Shown here: positions 1 through 12,200 of the stretch, piece by piece
How the letters are laid out: every line of letters begins with the position of its first letter
Numbering within the stretch: the first letter of the stretch is position 1
NCBI RefSeq assembly: GCF_010093535.1
Contig: NW_022985171.1
Coordinates: 1,377,766-1,441,765, forward strand
DNA from: Lindgomyces ingoldianus
Lineage: Eukaryota > Ascomycota > Dothideomycetes > Pleosporales > Lindgomycetaceae
Reading direction: 5' to 3'
Length of the DNA stretch: 64,000 nucleotides
Program-made: the position numbers and the translations under genes
The notes under the pieces: generated by a model
Databases searched by the model: none
What the model was told of the DNA's origin: nothing
Seen by the model: the letters and a program-made list of their open reading frames with translations, nothing else

Positions 1-1559
1 TCTAGGGCCGGGCAGGGTATTTAGGAGTTTCAGCAGATCCCTCGGCGAAGGTGACGCTGATTCTATGCGGGCTGGATGTCGGGTGGGCTGTTGCTGGGAC
101 CTGTTGAACCTCGGTCCCCGTCGGAAATGTCCAGGAGTAATGCGTGACTTGCAAATTGGTCTACTGCAGCCGCTTGCCCGGTCATGTACCTTTATGAAGG
201 CTTTATATTTGTCGCAGGAAGATGTGGGAGATACCAAGACGTTTCAATGGCGCTGACAGTGAGACGTGATGGGGTGAATTGTTGTTTTCAACACTGGCAG
301 CTCCGCGTGCGTGAAGCCTTCCCCGGATCTCCACCATCCATCCCACTAGCCACAGTCCGCCTTTTCGGGCACGGACGGTGAACAAACACCAATGTGCCTC
401 GCTGGGCCGAGGGTCACACCTCTATCTTCTGTCTTCTCCTCCAATCCTCCGAATTTTGGCAAGCGTCATTGGAGGAAGCTCAAAAAAAGCAAGCGTCACG
501 AGGCCGGTTCTCTCCTTGAAGTCCAGCTAATGCTCAACGCTTCAACGAACTCGTCCGAGGTCAGAGACTCCGATATCGCCAAGTTCAGCAAGTCAAGCGC
601 CTTTACCGATTGAACCGCGCCCCAGACATTGAAGAAATGAAGATTAAGAGAAATTAAGAGGAATGACGGTTAAGAAGAACCGAAGATTCGGAAGAACCGA
701 AATGTCGACAAGCTTGATCTTTATCAAGATGAGCTTGAGTTGCTCCCTTAGAGCACCTACCCAAATAATGTCTGTATGCCGATACCGCATATTGACGTCA
801 ACTAGGGTGCACTAACCGGAAGGGTTTAGTATGCCAGGCCTGTCGCCGAAATTCAGGAGAGTATGAAGTAAAAAGTGAACACTGTCGTAGACTAGGCCTG
901 CTTTGTTCAGTCGCATCTACTAAAATGCAGTACACCGGAGATGTGGTGTCTTCCATAGGGCCGTGACGAGCGCGTCCCTACAGCTACCTCTCACCAGCTA
1001 ACATGTCACATCTAGCATTAAACTCAGAGGACCACGTTCATTTAAGATCACTACGAGTTGGAATTTTACCGCGACACTCTCGCTTCAAGTGAGTTCAGCT
1101 TTAACGTTGAGCGTGGACGTATTTCTCATCCACATGCTTAACTAGATTCCCTTGGTGCGATTTGCATGTCCATCTCCCCCTTATCTTCCATTTCCATTCA
1201 CTCTAAGCAACGAAGACTCAAGGTTTACCATCGAGCTTCGAGATTGGCCGCCTTACACCGGGCGAACGCTAACTCCGACAACCAATGCTCCTCTAGCGCG
1301 TCCGTCAAGATATATTATAGACTGACAATGTTCCTTTTTTTTTAATATTGTTTGGATCTATCTCAATCATTCCCTTAGCTTACCAGTGAGATATTCTTAA
1401 TCTCAAGAACTCTTGGTTCGTTTTGATTCCCCCGCCCGGATTTGTTCCGTGCTCCCAAAACCTCCCTAGCTTGCTTTTCGTTACACTCTTATCCTCCGTC
1501 TCTGGATTAATTGTAGTCCTCATCTTCAATCCCTTGTCCTTCAATTTTCCATCACTACA
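1..1559. other. Intergenic, no supportable gene
   Basis: No frame shows a recognisable domain or a convincing spliced gene. Short open frames near 65-613 overlap on both strands and have no protein-like composition. A short direct repeat of an 11-base GAAGAACCGAA-type unit lies near 675-700. The last few hundred bases, pyrimidine-rich with a T-run near 1335, are the likely promoter and 5' leader of the NmrA-like gene. Confidence 0.5.
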
Positions 1560-2486
1560 ATGCCCGCCGATCCCTCCACCGACCTCCTCCTTATAACCTG
1601 CGCATCCGGCAAACAAGCCTCCGCCCTCCTCCCCCTCCTCCCCCACTGGAAAAATATGCGTCTCGTTGTACACTCTCCAACTTCAAAAACGCGTCTCCAA
1701 TCCCAATATCCTCACGCCGAAGTCCTCAACACAGATCTCTATTCACCCACCGCCACTTCCAGCCTCATAAGAAATGCTAATGTCGTCCTCCACATTGGCC
1801 CGTCCTACCACCCACACGAGACCGAAATCGGATACATGATGATCGACGCCGCAGTCACGGCATACGATTCCGGAAAAGGCCATCTCAAACATTTTATCTT
1901 AAGCAGTGTGCTAAATACGCAGTTAAGGAAGATGATGAACCATGATTGTAAACGGTATGTTGAGGAATATGTTATAGAGTCTGGTTTGCCATATACAATC
2001 CTCCAACCAACCACCTTTATGGACAACCTCCCAATTCCGGTGTTCATGAAGGAAGAGAGGCCGGTATTTAGGTGTGGATGGGACACGGATATCCAATTCT
2101 CCTGGATCGCGTTGAAGGATCTGGCAGAGGGAATGAACAAGGTGCTTGAAGAACGCGAAAAGCATTTCTCCGCGCAGTATCCGCTTGTTTCGACACATGA
2201 TACGGTGTCTTTTGCGCAAGCTATCTCAATCATTGGAGATAAACTAGGGAAGAAGATTGAGGTTGAGACTGCGCTGTTTAAGGAGGCGGTTGATAACCTC
2301 TGTTTGCGGGTATACGGGACTACGGAAGGAGTTGATCAGAGGAGCAGGGACGCTGCACAGAGAATGATCTTGTTTTACGACAATCGCGGGTTGGTTGGGA
2401 ATCCGAATGTTTTGGAGTGGCTGTTAGGTAGAGAGGCGACGCAGTTTGGGGAATGGGTTGAGGGGAATATGGGGGAGGTAAAGTGA
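1560..2486 (+). CDS. NmrA-like NAD(P)-binding family protein
   Basis: Single-exon gene of 308 residues starting at a clear ATG. The fold is that of the atypical short-chain dehydrogenase NmrA/HSCARG family: an N-terminal beta strand with a glycine-type loop (about residues 10-20), a strand ending in LHIGPS (about 78-83), a segment HFILSSVLN (about 104-112) where the family has its active-site strand, and the family phrase GLPYTILQPTTFMDN (about 142-156). The nucleotide-binding loop reads ITCASGKQAS, so two of the usual glycines of a G-x-x-G-x-x-G loop are replaced; NADP binding may be weak. Family members act as redox sensors or reductases; the substrate here cannot be told. Kinship with the nitrogen regulator NmrA is only at family level, so no link to the nitrate genes 48 kb away is implied. 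Confidence 0.85.
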   Translation: MPADPSTDLLLITCASGKQASALLPLLPHWKNMRLVVHSPTSKTRLQSQYPHAEVLNTDLYSPTATSSLIRNANVVLHIGPSYHPHETEIGYMMIDAAVTAYDSGKGHLKHFILSSVLNTQLRKMMNHDCKRYVEEYVIESGLPYTILQPTTFMDNLPIPVFMKEERPVFRCGWDTDIQFSWIALKDLAEGMNKVLEEREKHFSAQYPLVSTHDTVSFAQAISIIGDKLGKKIEVETALFKEAVDNLCLRVYGTTEGVDQRSRDAAQRMILFYDNRGLVGNPNVLEWLLGREATQFGEWVEGNMGEVK

Positions 2487-3959
2487 GGATACGGCTATAG
2501 AGACGATAGAAAGTAGGTAGTAAGCCCAGAATCCACTACTTTTCCACAGTTCTACTCCTAGCCCAACACGTGATGAGGGTGCGCGTGGATTTTAGTTAGC
2601 ACCGGATATAGGTTTAGAAGTACACTGGTGTGATTGCCTGTCCCTCGTATTTTAATAAAGTACAGCTGAGACAGCATACAGCTTTCCAGCAATAACACGG
2701 AGATTGAATTCCTTGTATATAGAACTAAAACTTTAAACAGTGATATGGAGCTAGCAGCTTCATAGACAGCAAACGCATTCAGATACAGATATCAGCTGCG
2801 CAATGCACCTACCCACAAATCCTTTCACCTCCGCGACAATCCTTAAGTCCAGGAACACGATAAGAATGGCTAACTGTTTATTACAGCACTCCAACTTGCT
2901 GTTGACATTGCCGTAGTGAGCTAATACGCCGCCCACCTGAGAAGAACATGTTCCTCTTCTTAGACTGCGACTCAGGACCTCGATACTGCAACTTCCGCTA
3001 CTACTAATAGCTATGTCGTGGCCGCATATGGAGGTGGTACCTTCGGCGCGGCGTCACTTTTCTACATCGCATAATCCGCCGTGGAAGAGTTGTCATTGGT
3101 CAGAGGCTGATCCAAGCAGACATGGACTTCCAGGTAGCGAGAAGAAGGGGGAGGAAGAGGGCAAGCTTATAAGACGCGTTAGCTAGCGGATAGGAACTCG
3201 TAAGGTGTCTGCAATCTGTCTGGGACTTTGGATTCTTTTAGCGTATGCCCATGACTGCGGGCGTTCTTGCACTCCGCTACCCATTATCTAGGGATAGTTT
3301 TACTAGGAAGATATCCCTTCCCCCTACTTACCTACCCAAGATTTGGGCTTGTGTTGGACATGTCGAGGAGCAACCCAGGGAAACATAAATACGGCTATCA
3401 ATTCTACACACTCTAATACTCCTCCAGCCACTCCTATAACCCAAACAGGATATTCCAAAGCATTGTCGAGACATGACCGACGGACAGGGAGTCTTGTAAA
3501 GGGTACAGAATACAACCACACCCACCTAGCCATATTCAAACTCTTTAAGACTTAAGTATACATGGACAAACAGCAAGGTCGTTAAGGTAGTGCATCAAGT
3601 GCACTATGACTTTATCCATATAAAATAAATATTCTCTCCTCAAACACCACCCCAACAACGCTAAAAAATCTAATTTAACACCCCTCCCTCTCTGATGATG
3701 AGAAGAATCCGGAACTGAGCTACTACTATACAAAACACGAACGCTACGCCCCATGCGCTTTATGAGACACCGCGAGAAGTGGATCAAAATATCACCCTAT
3801 TTTAATCCACAGAGGCCAGCGCCGAATGACGAAATCACTCGCTCGCTCGCTTCAAAGAGCCGTCAATATCGCACGTCACCAATTACGATAGCTGAAACCC
3901 TTTTAGCAAGATCACTAAACAGCCAACGTTCAAGGAAGTACAGATTCCCAATCCTTCAT
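2487..3959. other. Intergenic, no supportable gene
   Basis: About 1.5 kb between the NmrA-like gene and the Sec7 stop codon. The short open frames (for example near 3324-3555 on both strands, and 3545-3787 minus) are mutually overlapping and show no domain. Probably terminator sequence of the two flanking genes, which converge here. Confidence 0.5.
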
Positions 3960-6900
3960 CTAACGCCCTCGACTCGCTCTCCTAGCCAACACAGGCGACC
4001 CCACAACTGGCGTCATAAGCTGCACCCTCTCTGTACCCAACTTGGTCTCAAAAATCCGCATCACAAGCGCTTGCACAACCCTCTGGACATCGGGCGCCAT
4101 CTCCGTACCCAGAATTCCCACAACAAGCGGCGCGAATATATCCACGTGTTTCTCGAATTCGCCGGGGGGGAACCCGACGTAGCCGTCGAGGACGGTGACA
4201 ACGACCGGACGCCAGGTGACGATGTTGCGCTGTTGCGTTTCTTCATCGAGTTCGATGTAGGATAAAATGATGTCTTCGCAGAGCGGGACGAGCGCTTTTT
4301 CGGTTTCGACACGTGAGGCAGCGCGGTCGGTGGACGTATCATGGTACATGCGGAAGAGGATGCTTACGTACACTGATGCTGAGCCCGACTCTTGTTTGAG
4401 TAGGTTCGGCGGCTGTTTCATGAAGCCTTCGCGGAATAGCCGTGTGCGGAGGTCGCGGTCGGCGTTGAAGCGCTTGGCGAAATGGTAGGATTTCTTGAGG
4501 ACGCCCATTAACCGGAGTAGCTCGCCTGACGGGATCTTCTCATAGACCGAGTCGTTCGTGAAGAGCTCTTGAACCGTCTCGATCATCAGAAGCTGAAGGA
4601 CACATTTGGTGATAATTTGGTTGAAGAAGCGACGGCGAGCGGCGGTTACGACTACGGGTGGCTGTTGCAGATCTTGGTTCTCTGGCCGGTAGTCTTCCAG
4701 TTCCTGTGTTTGGCGTTTTGGCAGCGGGGACGGCATGCGCTGTTCAGTAGCCATACTGGATGATTCGGAGGTCACGAGAGATGGACGGCGCGGGCTCGAC
4801 AGACCGTTGATTCCAAGCGCATTGTCTTCCTCTGGTTCGTCCACAGGAGTCTGCGATAGTTGAAGGTCTCCTGGTGGAGGGGTTTCCGCCGTTGGAGTCT
4901 TTCCACCAGGGGTTCCACGGGTGCCATTTGTCGGGGTATAAGACGATGTAGCGGCAGCGGAGAAGAGCGCCGTGGCTTCCGTGCGCTGGAAGAGCTCAAC
5001 AAATGCCTTCACAATTTGACTCCAGTGTTCCGGCTTGAACTTTTGTACATTCTGAAGAATCAGTTGCTGAAGGCAATTGCTACCGATCCGTGCAAGTGTA
5101 TCGTTCTCTTGGCAGATGCAAAGTGCCAAAAGGTCGAGAAAGCGATCCAACATGTACTCAAGCGATTCGAAGAAGTGAGTGAAGAGTTTGATCATGTTGC
5201 GAAGAGCCTGGATCATCGTGGTCGATAACCAGACTGAGAGTTCCTCATGGTTGAGCACTTTTGACATTTCGGATTTAGACTTAAGGACCATGAAAATGGG
5301 GTATAGCAGCTGCCGCCAGAGAATGTCCCAAAAGTCTTGAGGGAAGTCTCGACCATAGGTAATCAGGGTTTCAAAGAGATAGCTCAGCGCTCTCGAGCGA
5401 ACTTCCAAATCCTCGCCCGTCATGAGAACGTCATGAAAAGCAAAAAGCACTGGGAACCAGAACTGCTCTTCCTGGGTTTGCCGACTTGGCTGTTTTGGTA
5501 TCAAAACTCCATGATCCGACTCTTTTACGAAACCGGCGCGTGCAGACAATGGGCACTCAGGTGTTCGGAGCATCTTCGGTACGGAAGACTTCAGCAACTC
5601 GATAGCTTGAAGAGATTTCTTCTGAAATTTGAAATTCTTCGAGAATTCTGTGAGGCACACTATCATGTCCGCGAATGCGGCCTGTGAGATGACGACACCG
5701 AACCGAGTGTTGTACACATGAGTGACATTCTCGAAAGCTAGATTGACGATCCCCTCTGCGTATTGTAAGCAATGTGTGCGAAGTATTATATCCAAAGACC
5801 ACTAACCGTACGGTTCTCTGGCAGCTACGGTGAAGACACCAAACATGGTCTTCCAGCCAGATCGAATATTCTCCCCGCGAGCTTGAATCATTTGAATCAA
5901 ACAGCGAAGCACCATATCTTTCACGGCCACTACACTGGTGTTGCTCATGATGTGTTCGAACGGTTTGAGGAAGTCTTTTTGGAATTTGAAACCTGGTAAT
6001 TCTTCAATCTCCATGAAGCGCATCGATAATTGTCGGAGGGAATTGAGAGCGAAGTAGACCACATTAGTGTTGGGGTGACATCCAACTTCATTGAAGTGGG
6101 AGCCAAGAATCTGCCAGATGTTGGTCCATTCGAAGCGGACACGGGTCATGTTGTATCCACTTATTTCGACCAATTTCTGGAGGCTATATGTACGCGGGAA
6201 GTCGCTCTGACCTGATGACTGGATCTCTTGCCAGCTGACTTGTGTTAGAGCCTTAACAAAGTCAACAATAGCTTCCCCAGATAGATTCGCAGTATTTGTG
6301 AAGATCCTGTCGACACCACGAATCATGTCTGTCGATCGACTCTCTTCGGCAACATCCGCTTGATAATTTACGTTACCGGCATGAGACGGTGGCCGTCGCG
6401 CTCCACGAGGGACGTTCAAGGATTTTCGAGGAGTTGGGGATGCTTTTGGCTGCATTTGAGCTTTTAACACGTCAGGGACGGCCCGTTCGTCAACACCAGT
6501 AGAAATTAATTGAAAGCGATCAAGCTGCGAGATGCAGGTCAGAACATCTCGCCAAGATTCCTTGAGTAGATTGCCCTCGGTATGGGCAACCTCTATCAAA
6601 ACTTTCAACGCTTCAACATTCTTAGCTTTCATCTCGCTCAGATTGTAGAGGTTGGTGAATCGCGCTAGGAACGAGACAAATGCCTGCCGCGGGTTCTCGA
6701 GATCAAACAAGCAGGATATTCGTATAGCCAGCTTGATGCCTTCAATGCACAACTTCACAATCTCGATGTTGTTGTCCTGGGCTTGGCCCGAAAGTGCGGT
6801 GAGGAATGGCATCCACGTGACTTCAAACATGGGGCCGACGTGTTTTGAGGAGGAAGCTGGGATAAACTTCGAAACTGGCAGCCTGGATGCCGTCCGCCTT

Positions 6901-9900
6901 TGTGCTCGCAGAAGGGACTTGTAAAGCTGTTCAGTCTTATTGGCCATCTCCTCAGAAGCTTGCATGTACGCTTCTCGCTGCAAGTCTCGGCCAGCAAATG
7001 CTTGTCCAAGGTTGGCCGCCAGACCTCCCGCAGGTTGAGGAGTAATGCCTAGGTTGGCCGCAGCCTCCTGTTCCGTGTTTAAGACGATTTCATTGTGGGA
7101 AATCTCGTCAAAAATGGCGCGCAAATACTCGTCTGGCAGATCGGCGCTATCATTGATACCACGGTTGTTCTTAATAAAGTCCTCCGGTGTCATGCGTGCG
7201 CCCTTCAGCTTCTTGCTATGCTGATCCGTGTTTAGCATGATGACTGAATACGCCAACACATACGCTGTATCAGCGTTTGCGAACGCGTTCGGGTTGCCGG
7301 TGATATACCGCTCGGCGAACTTCAGCATAAAGCGATCGATCTTCTGGGCTTCGCCAGGAAGGCGAAAGCTTTGGAGAAAGCGTCGTAACGCGTCTACAAA
7401 GCGGGTCTTGTTAAAATCCATGAGATCTACAAAGGCATGCATGATAGCGATGTTTTGTGGGTCACCCTCTCCAAGGTATTCTCCAAGCGCTTTCTTGTCT
7501 ATTTGCTCATTATCGAGGAAGAATCGTGCCATGTCCTCTGGGGATTCCGAAGCGATGAAGCCATCTTTGAGTAACACCTTTACTCCGCGCTTGGGCTTGA
7601 AGTTGAATTGGCGTGTCGCGTTCGTAAGGGCAGTCTTTCTCTGCTTTGCCTTCTCTAGTTGACTAAAATCATCCTCGGCTAGGGGAGTCACTGTCCCAGA
7701 ATCTATACCCACACTCGGGGAGTCGGTCATACCTCGAGCATCAAAAGACTCTCTCATATCATCAAGAGAGGTTCTCGATTCGAATCTTGATACTCTTATG
7801 CTCTCGCTCATAGCCTGCTGAGACCAGTTCACCAGGGATCGCAAGATCTCGACCAGGGCTTCTAGTGATTCTTGCTTCATTGCGTATTCTGGCGGATAAG
7901 CATGCTCGGTGTCGTGGGGTGTATTCATCGATGCGGTGGAGAGTGAAGGAGGTAGTGTTCCACGGGTCTGCCAGTCCGAATGGTTCGATTGCTTTGCGTG
8001 GTGGTCCTGATATGCTTGCTGCTGCATTGGGGATACGGTGACAGGGGTGCTCGATATCCGCGACAGATGTTCGACAATACGCTGGTACATGTTGTCCAAC
8101 GCTGTCCGATCACAGTCGTAGTTTAGGTAGATCTCGACTAATGCTCTGGGGTCAGCGGCCAACCTTCCGAATACCGTTAAGATGTACTGTTTCTGGAAAC
8201 CCGCCGCAGCTCGCTTGTCCAGGATAGCGAGGTAAATCTCCTTGAGGAAAACCTCAATTTCTTTCTTGAGCATTACCCGCAGATATTTGAGCAACTGCCA
8301 GAAGATCTCGCAGCTGACCTCAAACACCTTGTTGACGGAGCTTGCCCCATTCCGGCTCAAGCTTAGACATAGATACTGCTTGATTGCCTGAACGAAAGTA
8401 GTGGGTTCGTCGCTGCTACTGCTTCTGATGGTAGCATATGGCGAAATGAAGACAGCTATGTTGTTGTGGAGTATGGTATGGATTATATGCAACGAGAGCA
8501 GTTTTGACCGCATTCCCTGCGATCGCACATCGGTAGCCTGGTCCACGGGGAGGCCTTTTGTGCTGAGCCTGCACATAGCCCTGAAAACCAGGTACGCATC
8601 CTTGACGAAGATCTCGTCTTCTTCGTCCTCATCCGAGCCCTCACTTCCACTATGAAGATTTGGGGATGCATCCTGCCCAGATACTTGTCTTGATCCGGGC
8701 TTTCCTTTTATTCGAGTCACCAGAGTGGGGGCATTGTCGTGTATCCGGTCGTCGTTGAAGCTCATGTTCTGTTCGAAGCTCTGTAGGGTGATTTTTGGGC
8801 CGGTGTGCTTCTCCACGGGCTTGTCACTCGGCTCTTCGGAGTTTGGATCATACCGCTCCTCCTCTTCTCCATCCCCGTTAATCTCAGAGCCATCAACGCC
8901 TCGCGTACTGCCGTCGGTCTCTTCCCGCATGCTCTCTGCGGACTCCTCTTTTTCATTGAGGGAGACACGGGACAAGTTCATCCTGGACTCTTTTACTGCC
9001 AGTCGTGTTTTAACCCTCTCGAATACAGTCCCCACCATCTGCGTCAACGCTCCCTGGGCCACCTGCTGGTTTGCACTAGATTTGGAAAGCAAGAATATAT
9101 TGTACGTCAACCGCACCGCCTTTAGCAAGCCAGCGCCATGCACCACGATTTTGTCATTCAGGATCGCCGCCAGTAGCGACTTTACAATCTGCAGCTGGAC
9201 GTCCGGATGTGTTGCCTCTCCCTGAAAACAGTCGCAAATTGTGTCTATAGCGCGCTCGATCAGGGGGGGGACGTCGGTGTTGTCGGGGTGGGGCTCGGAG
9301 GGGACAGAAAAGTAGGAATAGCTGATGAGCTTGCCGATGCAGTCCAAGGCAGTGATGGAGACTGTCACGGTGTGGGCCTCGGAGGCGAGTTGGAGGGGCT
9401 CAAAGAGGGTCTCAGGGTTGATGCGGGAGGGGTCTCCTTCCTTCTTGATAGCTGCCAACGCGTGCGCGGTGGAGTCTCCGAGCTTCTTGATTTTCCTTGC
9501 ATCTTTGGACACCGCAATGGTCTCCAGCGCCGTGACGACGAAAACGAGGGAGCTCCGGGTGGAGGGCCGGGTAGGGGCGATAGGGGCAGTTGCAGAGGTG
9601 GACTGTGAATCTGTGCGCGGACGATTCTCCAAGTGGATTCGCGGCTCAAAGAACTCTGCGGTTCGGGGGCTGCTCGCATTGTCTGAGCCATTTGGGACTG
9701 CCAGCGTGGGCGTCGATGGAGTAGGAGTGGGAGTGGGCATATCCGACAGCTCCTGGGGGGTAACCTGGGGTGGCCGCGGAGGGAGCGGATCTGGGGGCTC
9801 AGAGGTCGACTCAGAGGCAGTGTCGCCATTTCTTTCTTCCTCTTGTACGGCAGGCTCCTGCTGCAGCAGCTTCCTGTTCAGAGGCGTCTCCAGGGGCTCT

Positions 9901-9923
9901 GGCGGGGGGTCGGTGTCGGCCAT
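3960..9923 (-). CDS. SEC7: Sec7-type ARF guanine nucleotide exchange factor (large BIG/Sec7 class)
   Basis: Exchanges GDP for GTP on ARF GTPases at the late Golgi and recruits coat proteins. Two exons, 9923-5807 and 5755-3960, joined by a 51-nt GT..AG intron (5756-5806) that restores the phrase REPYEGIVNLAFENV; 1970 residues, as expected for the large class. A proline/serine-rich N-terminus is followed by the DCB-HUS region, with the HUS box NYDCD near residue 600. The catalytic Sec7 domain lies at about 770-945 and carries the glutamate finger in LPGEAQKIDRF (about 857). HDS repeats fill the C-terminal half, which ends in a low-complexity tail. The open frame continues upstream to 10001, but only a TTG is available there; the first in-frame ATG is at 9923 (MADTDPPPEP). 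Divergent from the E2 gene. Confidence 0.95.
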
Positions 9924-10474
9924 GGCAAGTGTGGTGGACACTGGGGTGGGAGTTGGGCGGAGGGTGCTTCTTTCACTTTCAGGCGGGGCGCTTTCCAGCA
10001 ACCATGGCGAGGAAGTAGCACAGAAGAAGATGTCTACGTGACCTTATGGAGCTGTCTCCATGCAGCGCAATTCGAGAAAATGAGAGCGGATCAAAAAGCA
10101 AGGCCGCGGCTTCGCACGGGGGTAATGCAAAGTGTCTTCGACACACATCAGCCTCCCTACTGACGAATCCCTACCAGCACCTGGCCGCTGTGGCTGCTGT
10201 GGCTGACTGACCTGAGGCTGTGGCTGTAGTTCTTGGCAGGCCCAGCGCGGGCTCGGGGCCCGACTGTTGGAGATCCGGGAGTCTACACTTTTCTGTTGTC
10301 GCCGAGTTCGCCCAACAATTCTCATCTCCCACATCCTCCGCCCGTGTCGAGCGCGCGAGTGAGCATCGCTTTAGTCTCCCCTTCCCCTAACCTCCTCCTC
10401 CTCCCTTGTCGTGGTTTCTCTCTAGCCCTGCTTCTCTGGTAATTTGCTTCTGCCAGCTTCGGCATCCCGTCACA
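9924..10474. promoter_or_regulatory. Shared promoter region between SEC7 and the E2 gene
   Basis: 551 bases between divergent start codons. Pyrimidine-rich tracts precede the E2 start codon (about 10370-10440). No specific operator was recognised. Inferred to be bidirectional from gene orientation only. Confidence 0.6.
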
Positions 10475-12200
10475 ATGCCCGCCACGACAACCCTTATTTC
10501 ACGGGCCGGAGGCCAATTGACCTTGAGGGGATCAATTGCTCTGCGAGGCACCCTCGGCGCCTCACGATCCTCAGGATTCACTCTGTACGTTTCCAGGTCC
10601 GATGCAGCGTCCCCGAGCTGGCTTTGCTGACACAGGAGCTGTAGACGACGGAGCCCAGCCCTTTCCGCGCTCGCACGGTACTATGCCTCGAAATGTAAGA
10701 AACCACTCTCTGCTGGATCTGCACGCTCCCTATCAATTATTCCGATGCTAATTGGCCTCGACACAGCTTTCCCACCGCACACCGTCGTCAGCATGCCCGC
10801 CCTGTCCCCGACTATGACCGCCGGAAATATTGGAACGTGGCAGAAGAAGGTCGGCGATTCGATAGCGCCCGGTGACGTCCTTGTGGAAATCGAGACCGAC
10901 AAGGCACAAATGGACTTTGAGTTCCAGGAGGAGGGCGTCATCGCCAAGCTCCTCAAGGAGTCTGGCGAGAAGGACGTTGCAGTCGGCAGCGTAAGTTCTT
11001 CCACACTTTCCATTTGTACCCAAGCTTGGAAATTCGCATTGGGTTGGCCCTCTCGAGCCCGCTGCTAACCTCTTGCAGCCAATTGCTGTCATGGTCGAGG
11101 ACGGCGAGGACATTTCTGCCTTCGAGTCCTTCTCTGTCGAAGATGCTGGCGGCGATAAGGCGGCTCCAGCAGCCCCGAAAGGAGGCGAAGCCTCAGAAGC
11201 CAGCGAACCTCCCGCTTCTGGGTCCGGTACTGCTCCTCCTGCGAAGGAGACCTCAGTTCCCGAACCCCAAGAATCAGAATCGGCGGGTGCCCGGCTGGAA
11301 ACCGCCCTCGAGCGCCAGCCAGCTGTGTCTCCTGCTGTTAAGAAGCTCGCTTTGGAAAAGGGTATCGCTCTTTCCGCTATCAAGGGATCTGGCCCGGGCG
11401 GAAAGATCACCAAGGAGGATGTGGAGAAGTTCAAGCCTGCTGTGGCTGCTCCGCCAGCTGGAGGAGCCACTGCTGGCGGGCCCACTTACGAAGACACGCC
11501 TGCTACAAGCATGCGCAAAGTCATTGCCAGCCGTCTCACTCAGAGTATGCAACAGAACCCCCACTACTTCGTCGCCTCCAACATCTCCGTCTCCAAGCTC
11601 CTTAAACTCCGCGAAGCTCTCAACGCGTCTGCTGATGGCGCGTACAAGCTTTCCGTCAACGATTTCCTCGTCAAGGCTCTTGGGGTGGCCGCACGCAAGG
11701 TTCCCGCCGCAAACTCGTCATGGCGTGAGGAGGGCGGGCAAGTCTTCATCCGCCAGCACAATATTGTTGATGTCTCCGTCGCAGTCGCTACGCCTGTTGG
11801 GCTCATGACCCCAATCGTGAAGAACGTTGGTGCTCTCGGCCTCCAGTCAATCTCTGCATCCATCAAGGATCTTGGTAAGCGTGCACGAGACGGAAAGCTG
11901 AAGCCAGAGGAATATCAAGGCGGAACAATCACAATCTCTAACATGGGCATGAATCCCGCCGTCGAACGCTTCACCGCTGTCATCAACCCACCGCAAGCTG
12001 TCATTGTCGCCATCGGCACAACGAAGAAGGTTGCAGTCCCAGGAGAGCCTACAGGGGATGGCACTGCAAGCGTCGAATGGGATGACCAGATCGTGATTAC
12101 GGGCAGCTTTGACCACAAGGTCGTGGACGGTGCGGTTGGTGGCGAGTTCATGCGAGAGCTCAAGAAGGTGATCGAGAACCCGCTGGAGCTGCTGCTATAG
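10475..12200 (+). CDS. PDA2/LAT1: Pyruvate dehydrogenase complex E2, dihydrolipoamide acetyltransferase, mitochondrial
   Basis: Transfers the acetyl group from the lipoyl arm to CoA in the mitochondrial pyruvate dehydrogenase complex. Four exons: 10475-10584, 10636-10694, 10767-10990 and 11079-12200; 504 residues. An arginine/serine-rich transit peptide ends around ALARYYASK. One lipoyl domain follows (about 58-135) with the lipoylated lysine in ETDKA (about 102). An Ala/Pro/Glu-rich linker leads to the E3-binding domain (about 212-248, phrase [12 protein letters not shown]). The acyltransferase catalytic domain (about 275-504) carries the His and Asp of DHKVVDG (about 477 and 481) near the C-terminus. 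The second acceptor offers three in-frame AG sites in a row (after 10635, 10638 and 10644), all inside the transit peptide. A single lipoyl domain is the usual fungal form. Confidence 0.97.

Noticed and set aside
9924..10001. N-terminal extension of Sec7 to 10001
   Set aside because: The open frame continues, but the first codon there is TTG; the first in-frame ATG is at 9923.
10748..11485. A 245-residue minus-strand frame opposite the E2 gene, and a 264-residue plus frame at 11014-11808
   Set aside because: Both are shadows of the GC-rich E2 coding sequence; composition is Pro/Ser/Arg-biased and no domain is seen.
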